Of a DNA stretch of 57,246 bases, positions 7,262 through 16,034 are shown piece after piece; position 1 is the first letter of the stretch; every line of letters begins with the position of its first letter. Position numbers and translations under genes: made by a program. Source of the DNA: REBR01 sp033721915 (GTDB lineage Bacteria > Pseudomonadota > Gammaproteobacteria > Pseudomonadales > Oleiphilaceae); the NCBI GenBank assembly GCA_033721915.1, contig JAWWAC010000015.1, positions 1 through 57,246 of the forward strand, written 5' to 3'. The notes beneath the pieces were generated by a model that saw nothing but the letters and a program-made list of their open reading frames with translations, was not told the DNA's origin and made no database searches.

Positions 7262-8443
7262 TCAGTCATGGACAACTTCAGCTGTATCAAACGAAGCTTG
7301 TTTGAGCTGTTGGTTGATGCTCTTCAGTGGACCACTAAGTACGGACTCTAGCTTGGTCATGTGCTCGACCAGCCAGCTGATCATCTCCGGCCAGTTGGCT
7401 TTGTCGTAGCCATCGACGGCCTTCGCGTACTGAATACGGCATGCCTTCTTGTTGGGAAGTGGCAGCCAGTCCAGCGCGTGGCCCAAGCCCGCTTCCAGCT
7501 CTGCCTTCTGGGCCTCCAACCGTTCAAAGACGAAGGTATTGGCCTCCTCCTGACTGTTCTGAAGGCTTAGTCCCACACGGATTTCGTGCTTACCAAAAAT
7601 GAGTTGGTACGGCATGCCGCTAATACCAGAGCCCGCACTGAGCCAGTGATCCTTTGCCGGACTGATGTTGTTGTACAACGAGCAACTACTTTGGTTGAAA
7701 ACTTCCAGTGCCTGTTCCCAGAACGCTAACCTCAATGTATGGCGTTGTTTCTGCTCGGTGTCTGCACTTTTCTCCTCATCCTCCTTCGCCACCATGCCGA
7801 TCATAAACTCGGTGGACTCAGGGGTGGGAATGATCTGTTCTATGTTGAGGAAAAGCTCGTTGCCTGCCCTATACGGGGTGACTTTGAAGCACTGGCAGGC
7901 GATGCCGAACTGGCTCAACCAGAGTACCGTGTTGGTCACTTCCTTGCGGTATCGGGCAGCGACTAAGATAAGACGCTGAGTTTTTATGCGGTTGATCTGT
8001 GCCGCCTCCAACCCATCCACTTCCAGAAATTCGATCAGGTTATCGACGGCGTTGGCTGCGGGCTGGCCGGTCTCCTGTGACTTCTGATTTAGGTAGCGCT
8101 GGTAAATGTCGACCACCTGCGACTTGCTGAGGTTGGCACAGTACCCGGCATACTTCAGTGCCTGCCAAACCACATCACGCCCAGTATCATCGAGTTTGTT
8201 TTCAATAATGACCAGATTGCCTTCTTTGTCGATGGCCAGAAGGTCCAGACGCTCACGGGTATCATCAAAGCCATCGAACTCTTTCTGAATGATCAGGAGC
8301 TCATCACCGTCGACCTGTGCTAGCGCCTGCGGGCAGTTTTCCAGCCATTCTTGGAGGTGCTTTCGTTCGCTGAAGCCCAGCTCACCGAAGCGTTTCGCCT
8401 CCAGAGGGGCAATGCGGTTCTGGGACGGGTCGATCTTAAACAT
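7262..8443 (-). CDS. DUF4268 protein with PD-(D/E)XK nuclease-like N-terminus
   Basis: The protein has 393 residues. The N-terminal 130 residues contain RLDLLAIDKEGNLVIIENKLDD, where Asp67, Glu81 and Lys83 fit a PD-(D/E)XK nuclease core (D-x13-ExK). The C-terminal half, with SPAKDHWLSAGSGISG, matches DUF4268, common in restriction-linked genes. The start ATG overlaps the end of hsdS by 8 bases and has AGGAAG upstream, so it is translated with hsdS. This makes it an integral passenger of the type I locus, perhaps an additional effector or restriction accessory nuclease. Its true role is unknown. A GTTGTACAAC palindrome lies inside it at 7670-7679. Confidence 0.8.
   Translation of the reverse strand: MFKIDPSQNRIAPLEAKRFGELGFSERKHLQEWLENCPQALAQVDGDELLIIQKEFDGFDDTRERLDLLAIDKEGNLVIIENKLDDTGRDVVWQALKYAGYCANLSKSQVVDIYQRYLNQKSQETGQPAANAVDNLIEFLEVDGLEAAQINRIKTQRLILVAARYRKEVTNTVLWLSQFGIACQCFKVTPYRAGNELFLNIEQIIPTPESTEFMIGMVAKEDEEKSADTEQKQRHTLRLAFWEQALEVFNQSSCSLYNNISPAKDHWLSAGSGISGMPYQLIFGKHEIRVGLSLQNSQEEANTFVFERLEAQKAELEAGLGHALDWLPLPNKKACRIQYAKAVDGYDKANWPEMISWLVEHMTKLESVLSGPLKSINQQLKQASFDTAEVVHD
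7670..7679. repeat. GTTGTACAAC palindrome inside DUF4268 gene
   Basis: A perfect 10-base palindrome identical to the one heading the repeats at 2796 and 2861. It falls in codons for LYNN of a conserved region. Confidence 0.6.
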
Positions 8444-9848
8444 TGGCTACTTCCTGTAATTCGGTCTGGGGGTCAGTTTCTGGCAGGGTCAGCTCACCGG
8501 AAAGGAGCTTAGGTAGGAGGACGTCTCTGATCTGGGCTAAAGACTTAATCTCGTCTCCGTAACGTTTTGCCAAGCGCAGGTAACTGCCAGCAACTGTATC
8601 AAAACGGTCGACGAGTTCAGGAGGATAGTTCACCCAAGGTAAATCAGCCAAGGCTTTGGCGCTGGCCCTCTGGCGCCCACTTGTGCCTGTCATCGACTGT
8701 ATTGCAGCTGAGCGGAAGGCCTCATTGCGGGCAATGAAATACCCGAGCGATACTGGATAGGATGCTTTTGGGCGTAGGACAATATATTCCGTTGAACCCC
8801 AACCGGTTTCACCACTGTTCAGAAAATCTACAAACGCCGTCTTGCCGTTTTCGAGACAGGGAGTAATCCGAGCAAGCAGTGTGTCGCCATTAATAAACTT
8901 AGTACCACTACCAACTTGCCGCTCAGTGATCTCGTCGGCTAAATGGCCTGATGTGGGAACATTCTTCATGTCGAGGTAGGGAGCGACCACACCTTTTCTT
9001 AAGGTTCGACGGGGATTGAACTCTAAAAGATCTGATAGAGTTCCAACTGTCCAACCCTCTGGTATCTTGCCCAGCTCGCTGTCTTGCATGGCAGATGGGA
9101 AGAGTTCGGCTGTCGAGTATAATTCAGCGTATTTCTCAGGCTGTTTGGTCCGCATCTGGGCCAGTTGTTCAGGGTCTCTACCGGAGATCGCCTGCATGGC
9201 AGCCAACTGAATGTCGCTTTCTGTGCCACCAGCCTCCAACCCAGCGATCTTGGCTTTAACCGGCTCGAAGTCGACAAACCAACTCTTGAAGATTGCCTGA
9301 GCTATTTGTTCTAGAGTTTGGTTGATACGGTGGTTGAGTTCGATCTTAACGTCCAACCGTTTGAGCACTCCTGCCACCGCTTCTTGTTCGGGTAGTTCAG
9401 GAATACGGATTGGAAAATCCGGTAGTTCTTTCAAAGCGATTCGGTCTACAGTCGCCCCATGTATTTTGCGTGCCTCGATAGTTTTTTGGAACTCCGGTGC
9501 GAGGTATGCATATAGAAGATACTCTGAAATCACCTTAGATCGGTCTGGACGCATCAGCCCCATGCGGCGCCCTAAGCATGCGCGAATACCATCAGGCATC
9601 AGCGCGGCTTCGCCGAGCCTCGTCTCATAAGAGAAAAGGACATCCCCTTGTTCGGGAGTGACCCGCTTAGTCCACTTCTTAAAGTCCTCTTCGCTCAGGT
9701 GTGCAGATTGACTCAGATCGAGGGCACCACTCTTCAAGCTAGAAATGCTAAGGAAATATGGTCCGGTTTCCGTTTTCTTGGGAGTAGCATGTGGCCCATC
9801 GAAAACCTCAGCTATCTCTCCGATGGTTGTTTGCTTGTTAGAGCTCAT
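8436..9848 (-). CDS. hsdS: Type I restriction specificity subunit S
   Basis: The protein has 470 residues. HsdS carries two target recognition domains and conserved helices that set DNA specificity for methylation and cleavage. The first recognition domain spans roughly residues 1-150. A conserved helical region follows with IPELPEQEAVAGVLKRLD and NQTLEQIAQAIFKSWFVDFEP. The second domain covers roughly 265-420, and a C-terminal helix ends with LAQIRDVLLPKLLSGEL. It overlaps hsdM upstream by 11 bases and the DUF4268 gene downstream by 8, so the three are one translational unit. The recognition sequence cannot be read from the protein alone. Confidence 0.93.
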   Translation of the reverse strand: MSSNKQTTIGEIAEVFDGPHATPKKTETGPYFLSISSLKSGALDLSQSAHLSEEDFKKWTKRVTPEQGDVLFSYETRLGEAALMPDGIRACLGRRMGLMRPDRSKVISEYLLYAYLAPEFQKTIEARKIHGATVDRIALKELPDFPIRIPELPEQEAVAGVLKRLDVKIELNHRINQTLEQIAQAIFKSWFVDFEPVKAKIAGLEAGGTESDIQLAAMQAISGRDPEQLAQMRTKQPEKYAELYSTAELFPSAMQDSELGKIPEGWTVGTLSDLLEFNPRRTLRKGVVAPYLDMKNVPTSGHLADEITERQVGSGTKFINGDTLLARITPCLENGKTAFVDFLNSGETGWGSTEYIVLRPKASYPVSLGYFIARNEAFRSAAIQSMTGTSGRQRASAKALADLPWVNYPPELVDRFDTVAGSYLRLAKRYGDEIKSLAQIRDVLLPKLLSGELTLPETDPQTELQEVANV

Positions 9849-11544
9849 ACCCTAGCCCCTTGAGATTCACCTTGATCTCCGCTTCCAGCCGTCCACTTTC
9901 TGCAAACTGTGCGCTTAGCTGACTGGTCAGCCGCGACATCTTCTCAGCGAAGGGCTCGCCATCGTCCTCCTGATCAGGAGCACCGACATAGCGTCCGGGT
10001 GTTAGCACAAAGTCGTGCTTTTCGATCTGCTTGGAGTCGATAGAGGCACAGTACCCGGCCACATCCTGATAGCCCTCACCTTGTTGCCAACTATGGAAGG
10101 TATCGGCCACCCTCCGGATGTCGCCAGCGGCGAAGTCACGCAGAACACGATCTTTCATATATCCGAGGTTGCGCCCGTCGATGAACAGCACTTCATTGCG
10201 GCGGTCACGCTTCTTTCCGTCCTTTCCGGACTTATCTTTGGTCAGGAGCCAGATACAGGCCGGGATCTGAGTGTTGGTGAATAGCTGCCCCGGTAGAGCG
10301 ACCATACACTCCACCAAGTCGTCCTCGATGAGCCGTTTGCGGATCACGCCTTCGTTGTTTGTGTTGGAGCTCATCGAGCCGTTGGCCAACAGCAGCGCCA
10401 TACTCCCAGTCGGGGCAAGGTGGTAGAGCATGTGTTGCATCCACGCAAAGTTCGCGTTTCCTTTGGGTGGCGTGCCGTATTTCCAGCGAGCATCATCAGC
10501 TAATGACTCGTTCCACCAGTCTTTGATGTTGAAGGGCGGGTTAGCCATAACGAAGTCGGCCCGTAAGTCAGGATGCCTGTCGTTCAGGAATGTATCGGCG
10601 GGAATCTTTCCGAAGTTGAAGTCGATGCCCCGTATCGCCATGTTCATCGCTGCCAAGCGCCACGTGGTGGGGTTGGACTCCTGACCGTAAACGGAGATGT
10701 GTTTTTTCTGCTCAGCGGGGTCGTAGTGCTGCTCTTTGGCGTGCTCCTCAATGAACTTGTCGCTGGAGACGAAGAAGCCCCCGGACCCCATGGCGGGGTC
10801 ATAGACTCGACCGCTATAGGGTTCAAGCATCTCGACGATCAGTGTGACTATGCTTTTCGGTGTGTAGTACTGGCCGCCCTGCTTTCCCTCAGCCAATGCG
10901 AATTGACCAAGGAAATATTCGTACACGTGGCCGAGGATGTCTTTGCTGTGCAGGTTCAGGCGCTCACCGTTGTACGACGGCTTAGTGAAGGATGTGTCTG
11001 AGAACGTATTGATGAGGCCTAGCAACTTGTCGTTATCCAGCTGGTACTGGCTGATGCGGTTCAGGATGCCCTTGAGCTTCTTGTTGCTGCGTTCGATCTC
11101 CTCAAGCGCGTTGTCGATGAGCCATGACACGGAGCGCAGCTTCACTTCATTGCCAGCGTCATCCTGCCAAAGCACCGTGCCCACGGGTAGTACGGCCTTT
11201 TCTTTCAGTGTGCTCCACCGAGCCGCCTTGGGTACCCAAAAGACGTTTGCTTCCCGGTAATAGTCCAGCACCTCCAGCTCGTTTTGTAGTGCCTGCCGGT
11301 AATCATCATCGCTGCCGAAGTCATCGCGAGGCAGGTAGTAGATGTTCTCTTCGTCATCGCTCTGAAACAGCTCCAAAAGAGCTCCCTGACGCTCCTCGAA
11401 GGCATCGGAAACGTACTTGAGGAAGATCAGACCTAGCACTACGTGCTTGTAATTGGCCGCGTCGAGATTGGAGCGCAGTTTGTCGGCAGCTTTCCAGAGC
11501 TTATCGTCAAGGTCGTCAAGGAATTGCTGTTCCGTGTTATTCAT
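9838..11544 (-). CDS. hsdM: Type I DNA methyltransferase M subunit
   Basis: The protein has 568 residues. It is the N6-adenine methyltransferase of the type I complex. The N-terminal HsdM domain starts MNNTEQQFLDDLDDKLW. The S-adenosylmethionine motif is DPAMGSGGFFV and the catalytic motif is MANPPFN. I chose the ATG at 11544 because it has AGAGGGAC just upstream and matches family N-termini; the open frame extends 33 codons further without similarity. It is first in the run hsdM-hsdS-DUF4268 and lies 338 bases downstream of the integrase gene. An inverted repeat at 11585-11599 sits where an operator would be expected. Confidence 0.95.
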   Translation of the reverse strand: MNNTEQQFLDDLDDKLWKAADKLRSNLDAANYKHVVLGLIFLKYVSDAFEERQGALLELFQSDDEENIYYLPRDDFGSDDDYRQALQNELEVLDYYREANVFWVPKAARWSTLKEKAVLPVGTVLWQDDAGNEVKLRSVSWLIDNALEEIERSNKKLKGILNRISQYQLDNDKLLGLINTFSDTSFTKPSYNGERLNLHSKDILGHVYEYFLGQFALAEGKQGGQYYTPKSIVTLIVEMLEPYSGRVYDPAMGSGGFFVSSDKFIEEHAKEQHYDPAEQKKHISVYGQESNPTTWRLAAMNMAIRGIDFNFGKIPADTFLNDRHPDLRADFVMANPPFNIKDWWNESLADDARWKYGTPPKGNANFAWMQHMLYHLAPTGSMALLLANGSMSSNTNNEGVIRKRLIEDDLVECMVALPGQLFTNTQIPACIWLLTKDKSGKDGKKRDRRNEVLFIDGRNLGYMKDRVLRDFAAGDIRRVADTFHSWQQGEGYQDVAGYCASIDSKQIEKHDFVLTPGRYVGAPDQEDDGEPFAEKMSRLTSQLSAQFAESGRLEAEIKVNLKGLGYEL

Positions 11545-11881
11545 ACAGTCCCTCTGGGGTGTGCAGATCGAGTGGTGCGGCTGAGAGTGTATAACACTCA
11601 ACGCACATGTCATGTCTTGCGCTGGGTCGGGTGTACGTAGCAAGAGCTTGAGGGGTGGCTGCTTGTCTTGGCGGATTTGGGCATTCAGGCGCCCTAAGTG
11701 GCCATTTGCAGGAAAGCTATGGGCTGCCTTGGGCGTTTCGATTAAGGGCCTCTGAGCGCGGCCTCAGTGGCCCTGAGTGGCACCCTTGTTATGGGCTGCA
11801 AAAGATAAGGCTGTGTTCGATGTTTTGCCATGGGGCTTGTGAGTCACCACACCACGCCCGCTATGGACCGCGAACCAATCT
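11545..11881. other. Intergenic region between integrase and hsdM
   Basis: Contains no gene I can support. It holds the inverted repeat at 11585-11599 and short direct repeats around AGTGGCC (near 11698, 11766 and 11776). It should contain the promoter of the hsd operon, read leftward. Confidence 0.5.
11585..11599. promoter_or_regulatory. Inverted repeat upstream of hsdM, candidate operator
   Basis: GAGTGT (11585-11590) and ACACTC (11594-11599) flank ATA, 41 bases before the hsdM start. On the minus strand the centre reads TTATAC, resembling a -10 box. A repressor delaying restriction after transfer would fit, but no regulator gene is identified. Confidence 0.35.
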
Positions 11882-13111
11882 TTATCCAACCGCCGAGAGA
11901 TTCTCGTCCTCATCGAAACCAGCCAAAGGCCACAGCACGTCGAGCCATTGGCGTTGGGCGCTCCGACGCTCCTCGAAGAAGTCGTGAACATCATACACAT
12001 CAACCTTATGGTTGATGTAGCGCTCAGCTATATCGGGCCTTACCCCCAAACGAGAAAGAACACTCCTGCACGTCCGCCGAAAGTCGTGGACAACAAAATG
12101 TTCCAGCTCATGGTCAACTTTCTCAAGGGCCCGATTCAACGTATCTGGCCCAACATGCTGGAACCTCTGCTGCCCTCTCCTTCGCAATCTAGCAGGAAAA
12201 ACGAATCTTGAGCCCGCACTGAAGACCTTAAGCTCTCTGAAAATCGCGATTATCTCTGGCTCTAAGGGGATACCCACATCGAGCCTCATCTTGTTTTTTT
12301 CTGCCTGTAACAGCCAGACACCTCTCGACAGATCAATGTCCTTCCACTCGGCTTTGAGCAACTCCATTTTTCGAACGCCCAGCGCGAGCAGTAAGAAAAC
12401 GGTGAGATAGTTCTCTCGTGAAACTGCAGCTCCCGCATGCCTCATTGCTCGAAAAAGTCTGGAAATCTCCTCATCCTTAAGCGCACGGTTGCGAGGTTTT
12501 TCAGTTCCTCCAGCATCACTAAGCTTGAATGAACCAGCGGGACTGAAATCGATAACTCCAAGTTTAATGCCGTGGTCAAAAAGGTTCTTTAGCAGCCTAA
12601 GAGTCTTATTTGCCGTCGCCTTAAATTTCCTACGTCCAGAAGTAATCTCGTGAAACAGGCTGGAGACGTCGATAGCCCTGACGTCAGCAATAGGCCAGTC
12701 TCCAAAAAAAGGACGAATTTTCTGCTCGTAAAGAGCCTGCTCTTTACGCTGAGTTAGAATTTGCTTCACCCGGAGCTTTGCGTAACTCTCCCAAAGGTCA
12801 TCGACAGTTCGTAGGTCCTGCGCTTTTTTGGCTTTCCGCTCGATAAGGGGATCTATACCCCGTTCAATCTTCCCTCTCCACTCCCTCGCCTCTTTCCTCG
12901 CATCAGAAAGAGAGAATGCCTCAAAACTTCCAAGAGTCGGTTCGCGACGGTTTCCCTTCACAGGGCTCGTATATCTGAACAGCCAGCGCGCGTAGCCCGA
13001 CTCCGTGATATCCAAATACAAGTTCCCACCGTCAGGATAGCGCCCCGGCTTTCCGTTCTTGATAAGGAATTTAACTCTAGAGACAGTGAGAAGCTGAGTG
13101 GTTCTGCTCAC
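11882..13111 (-). CDS. int: P4-type tyrosine integrase
   Basis: The protein has 409 residues if it starts at the GTG at 13111, which has GAGG eight bases upstream. The open frame runs back to an ATG at 13249, but those extra residues look unlike integrases. The N-terminal DUF4102 arm-binding part has GRYPDGGNLYLDI and LGSFEAFSLSDAR. The catalytic domain shows LALGVRKMELLKAEW (first Arg), HDFRRTCRS (HxxR) and INHKVDVYDVHDFF with the likely nucleophile tyrosine. The interval from INH to Tyr is shorter than in most P4-like enzymes. It sits 200 bases from the stop codon of yicC, marking that gene's 3' end as the island target. Confidence 0.9.
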   Translation of the reverse strand: MSRTTQLLTVSRVKFLIKNGKPGRYPDGGNLYLDITESGYARWLFRYTSPVKGNRREPTLGSFEAFSLSDARKEAREWRGKIERGIDPLIERKAKKAQDLRTVDDLWESYAKLRVKQILTQRKEQALYEQKIRPFFGDWPIADVRAIDVSSLFHEITSGRRKFKATANKTLRLLKNLFDHGIKLGVIDFSPAGSFKLSDAGGTEKPRNRALKDEEISRLFRAMRHAGAAVSRENYLTVFLLLALGVRKMELLKAEWKDIDLSRGVWLLQAEKNKMRLDVGIPLEPEIIAIFRELKVFSAGSRFVFPARLRRRGQQRFQHVGPDTLNRALEKVDHELEHFVVHDFRRTCRSVLSRLGVRPDIAERYINHKVDVYDVHDFFEERRSAQRQWLDVLWPLAGFDEDENLSAVG

Positions 13112-13206
13112 TTGCGATACCTCGATACTCGCAACTGGTGGGTCGAACTGACCCTCCTCAGAGGCCAGCGACTTTAACCCACCAGCAGAGCCACCACAAG
13201 AACAAA

Positions 13207-13306
13207 GACAACCACGGACAACCGTGAACAAAAAAACGCAAAAAAACATCTAGGCCATTGATAAAACTGGCCTTAATCCAAACTTCGAAGACAACCCAAG
13301 ACAACG
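13207..13306. repeat. GACAAC direct repeats at the island/yicC junction (candidate integrase sites)
   Basis: GACAACC occurs at 13207 and 13217, again at 13290, and as GACAACG at 13300. Each pair has 10-base spacing, one helical turn, and the pairs are 83 bases apart. They flank the promoter side of int and the junction with yicC. Arm-type or core binding sites of the integrase are the simplest explanation (inference). Confidence 0.5.
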
Positions 13307-13313
13307 CTGAACG

Positions 13314-14180
13314 TCATTCAAGGTTCTGCACCTGCTCGCGCATCTGTTCGATCAGCACTTTCAGCGCCACGGCACAGGTGGTGATGTCGGCGCTGAGGGA
13401 CTTGCTGCTGAGGGTGTTGGCTTCCCGGTTGAGCTCCTGCATGAGAAAATCCAGGCGCCGGCCCACGGGGCCGGACACCGCCAGCGTGTCGCGCACCTCC
13501 TGGCCGTGGGCGTCGAGCCGGTCCAGCTCCTCCGCCACATCCGCCTTCTGGCTGACCATCACCAGCTCCTGGGCCAGCCGCTCCGGGTCCACCTGACTGA
13601 CCACCGCTTCAAGACGTTCGCGCAGCTGTCGCTGCTGCTGCGCCAGAATCTGGGGCATGCGCTCACGGACATGGGCCACCTGTGCGTCCATGGCCGCCAG
13701 CCGATCCGTCAGCATGGGAAGCAGACGCTGCCCTTCCCGCTCACGGGACTGCTCGAGATCCGACAGTGTGGCGGCGAAGAGATCCCTGGCGGCGAGCTTG
13801 ACCGGCTCCAGAGATGGGGCGCTTTCCACCATGACTCCGGGCCATCCCAGCAGATCCAGCGGGCTCATGGGAGCCGGCGAGGCCATCAGGGACTCGATCT
13901 CACGGGCCGCCCGGTAAAGCGCACTGACCCGGGCCCGGTCCAGCACCACCTCGGTGCTGGTCTGCTCCGGCGCCTGCCAGCGCAGGTTCACTTCCACCTT
14001 GCCCCGCCCCAGTGCAGTGCGCAGCTGCTCCCGTAACAGCGGCTCCAGCTCACGCAACCCCTCCGGCAGACGGAACTGGGGCTCCAGATAACGATGGTTG
14101 ACGCTGCGGATCTCGCAGCTCAGCTGCCCCCAGTCCCCCTCCCGGTCCTGGCGGGCAAATGCGGTCATGCTCTTGATCAT
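13314..14180 (-). CDS. yicC: YicC family endoribonuclease
   Basis: The protein has 288 residues, full length for YicC, an RNA-degrading enzyme of bacteria. It starts MIKSMTAFARQ, with EIRSVNHRYLEPQFRLPE soon after, both family signatures. The C-terminal block with KADVAEELDRLDAHGQEV and VGRRLDFLMQELNREANTL is highly typical. It is divergent from rph, the usual arrangement. Its 3' end adjoins the integrase of the island to the left. The end of yicC is a known attachment site of mobilizable genomic islands in Vibrio and relatives, and the reading frame here is intact as expected after site-specific integration. Confidence 0.95.
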   Translation of the reverse strand: MIKSMTAFARQDREGDWGQLSCEIRSVNHRYLEPQFRLPEGLRELEPLLREQLRTALGRGKVEVNLRWQAPEQTSTEVVLDRARVSALYRAAREIESLMASPAPMSPLDLLGWPGVMVESAPSLEPVKLAARDLFAATLSDLEQSREREGQRLLPMLTDRLAAMDAQVAHVRERMPQILAQQQRQLRERLEAVVSQVDPERLAQELVMVSQKADVAEELDRLDAHGQEVRDTLAVSGPVGRRLDFLMQELNREANTLSSKSLSADITTCAVALKVLIEQMREQVQNLE

Positions 14181-14367
14181 GGGGCTCTCCGGTTATGGCG
14201 GCCATAATAGCACCCGCCAGCGGAGGCGGCGAACCACCGGGACATAGCGGAAAGTGCGGATGTGCCGCCCGGCACCCGAGTCATGCTAGACTGCGCCCTT
14301 TTATCACCGGCCAGCCCTGCCCGGTGAGCGGTTTCACTCTCAGCAACCACCCTCTCAAGGAGTCTTT

Positions 14368-15084
14368 ATGCGACCCAGCGGACGTCAACCGGATCAACTG
14401 CGTGACATCACACTGACCCGCCATTACACCAAGCATGCGGAAGGCTCCGTGCTGGTGACCTTTGGTGACACCAGGGTGATCTGCACCGCCAGCGTGGACC
14501 GTTCCGTGCCCGGCTTTCTGCGGGGCAAGGGCCAGGGCTGGATTACCGCCGAGTACGGTATGCTGCCCCGCTCCACCGGGGGGCGCATGGGGCGCGAGGC
14601 GGCCCGTGGCAAACAGGGCGGGCGCACCGTGGAGATCCAGCGTCTGATCGGCCGCTCACTGCGTGCGGCGGTGGATATGACGGCACTGGGTGAGCACAGC
14701 ATCACCATCGACTGCGATGTAATACAGGCCGATGGCGGCACACGCACCGCCTCCATCACCGGCGGCTGCGTGGCCCTGGTGGACGCCCTGAACGGCATGG
14801 TGCGGGACGGACTGATCCCGCGCAGCCCCCTCAAGCAGATGGTGGGTGCGGTCTCGGTAGGGGTCTATGAAGGGGTGCCGGTACTGGACCTGGATTACCC
14901 GGAGGACTCCAGCGCGGAGACCGACATGAATGTCATCATGACCGACCAGGGTGGCTTTATCGAGATCCAGGGCACCGCCGAAGGCGCCCCCTTTGCCCAG
15001 AGCGAACTGGACAGCATGCTGGGGCTGGCCAAGAAAGGCATTGATGAGCTGTTTGCATTGCAGAAGCAGGCGCTTGAGGATTGA
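14368..15084 (+). CDS. rph: Ribonuclease PH
   Basis: The protein has 238 residues, the usual length. RNase PH trims the 3' ends of tRNA precursors phosphorolytically. It starts MRPSGRQPDQLRDI, followed by GSVLVTFGDTRVICTASV and GRMGREAARGKQGGRTVEIQ, the phosphate and RNA binding region. LDYPEDSSAETDMNVIM is the conserved acidic segment. It precedes the region of crc and pyrE, as in Pseudomonas. Confidence 0.97.
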   Translation: MRPSGRQPDQLRDITLTRHYTKHAEGSVLVTFGDTRVICTASVDRSVPGFLRGKGQGWITAEYGMLPRSTGGRMGREAARGKQGGRTVEIQRLIGRSLRAAVDMTALGEHSITIDCDVIQADGGTRTASITGGCVALVDALNGMVRDGLIPRSPLKQMVGAVSVGVYEGVPVLDLDYPEDSSAETDMNVIMTDQGGFIEIQGTAEGAPFAQSELDSMLGLAKKGIDELFALQKQALED

Positions 15085-15174
15085 TCCGGAGTTGGTCGTC
15101 CTCTCCTGCCAATGACCGTGTGTGCCTGAACGGCGCATCGGGTCACTTCCGGGCCGGTGCCCGGCAAGAGAGGA

Positions 15175-15954
15175 TCACCCCCTGGGAATGGCGTAGTCCA
15201 TGATCAGTGGGGCATGGTCCGAGAAGCGGGTATCCGCATCAATCACCCCGTCCTCCAGGCTGCGCCGCAGCCCCGGTGACAGTATCTGGTAGTCCGTGCG
15301 CCAGCCGGACTGCCTGCGCCAGTTGCGGGCCCACTCCGGCCACCAGGTATACTGGCCGCCGCTGAGGCTCACCGCCCTGAAGGCATCCACATAGCCCATC
15401 TCGTCGAACAGCTCGTCCAGCCAGGCCCTCTCGTGGGGCAGGAAACCGGACACCTCCATCTTGTGAAAGCGCGCGCTGGTGTCCGTCACATGGTGTGCCG
15501 TGTGCAGGGCGGCACAGACAATGTACTGGCGTCGCTTGCGCAGAGTCTTGCCCATAAAGCCCATGAAAGAGTCCATGAACTCGTCTTTCTCCGCCTGACG
15601 GGTGTTGTCCTCAAGGGCGCAGGGCGCCAGTACCGAGACCACGCTGACCCGGTCGAAATCCGCCTGGATAAAGCGCCCGTGACGGTCGGCGGGGCCGGAA
15701 TCGAAGCCGTGGATAATGGCCTTGGGCAAATGCCGGGTATAGATCCCCACACCCCCATCCTCGTCGTCCTCGCCATCAAAGAAAAAGGCCTGATAACCCG
15801 CGGGCACCAGTGACGGATCCTCTTCCACTTCAAACACGCGGACACGGTGATCCTGCACACAGACCACGTCCGCATCCTGTCCCGCCAGCCACTCGAAAAA
15901 GCCTTTTTCAATGGCCTGGCGCAGGCCGTTTACACTGATGGATACAACGCGCAT
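15175..15954 (-). CDS. crc: Catabolite repression control protein Crc
   Basis: The protein has 259 residues and the exonuclease III fold, but catalytic residues are replaced. The ExoIII segment with LQE is CVQDHRV, GDFN is AALH, while FSDHAPL is kept. This pattern, the WWPEWARNW segment and the position between rph and pyrE match Pseudomonas Crc. Crc with Hfq blocks translation of mRNAs bearing A-rich motifs and so orders carbon-source use. Automatic annotation would likely call it exodeoxyribonuclease III. It is convergent with rph and divergent from pyrE. Confidence 0.85.
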   Translation of the reverse strand: MRVVSISVNGLRQAIEKGFFEWLAGQDADVVCVQDHRVRVFEVEEDPSLVPAGYQAFFFDGEDDEDGGVGIYTRHLPKAIIHGFDSGPADRHGRFIQADFDRVSVVSVLAPCALEDNTRQAEKDEFMDSFMGFMGKTLRKRRQYIVCAALHTAHHVTDTSARFHKMEVSGFLPHERAWLDELFDEMGYVDAFRAVSLSGGQYTWWPEWARNWRRQSGWRTDYQILSPGLRRSLEDGVIDADTRFSDHAPLIMDYAIPRG

Positions 15955-16034
15955 AGATGTTCCCGTCCGATAATTGCCTGTATGATACCCGTCACTTTCC
16001 CGTTTCTGAACACGTCATCTGAAATAACGCCACC

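Noticed and set aside
13112..13313. tRNA gene as integration target
   Set aside because: No tRNA-like cloverleaf was seen; the target appears to be the yicC 3' end.
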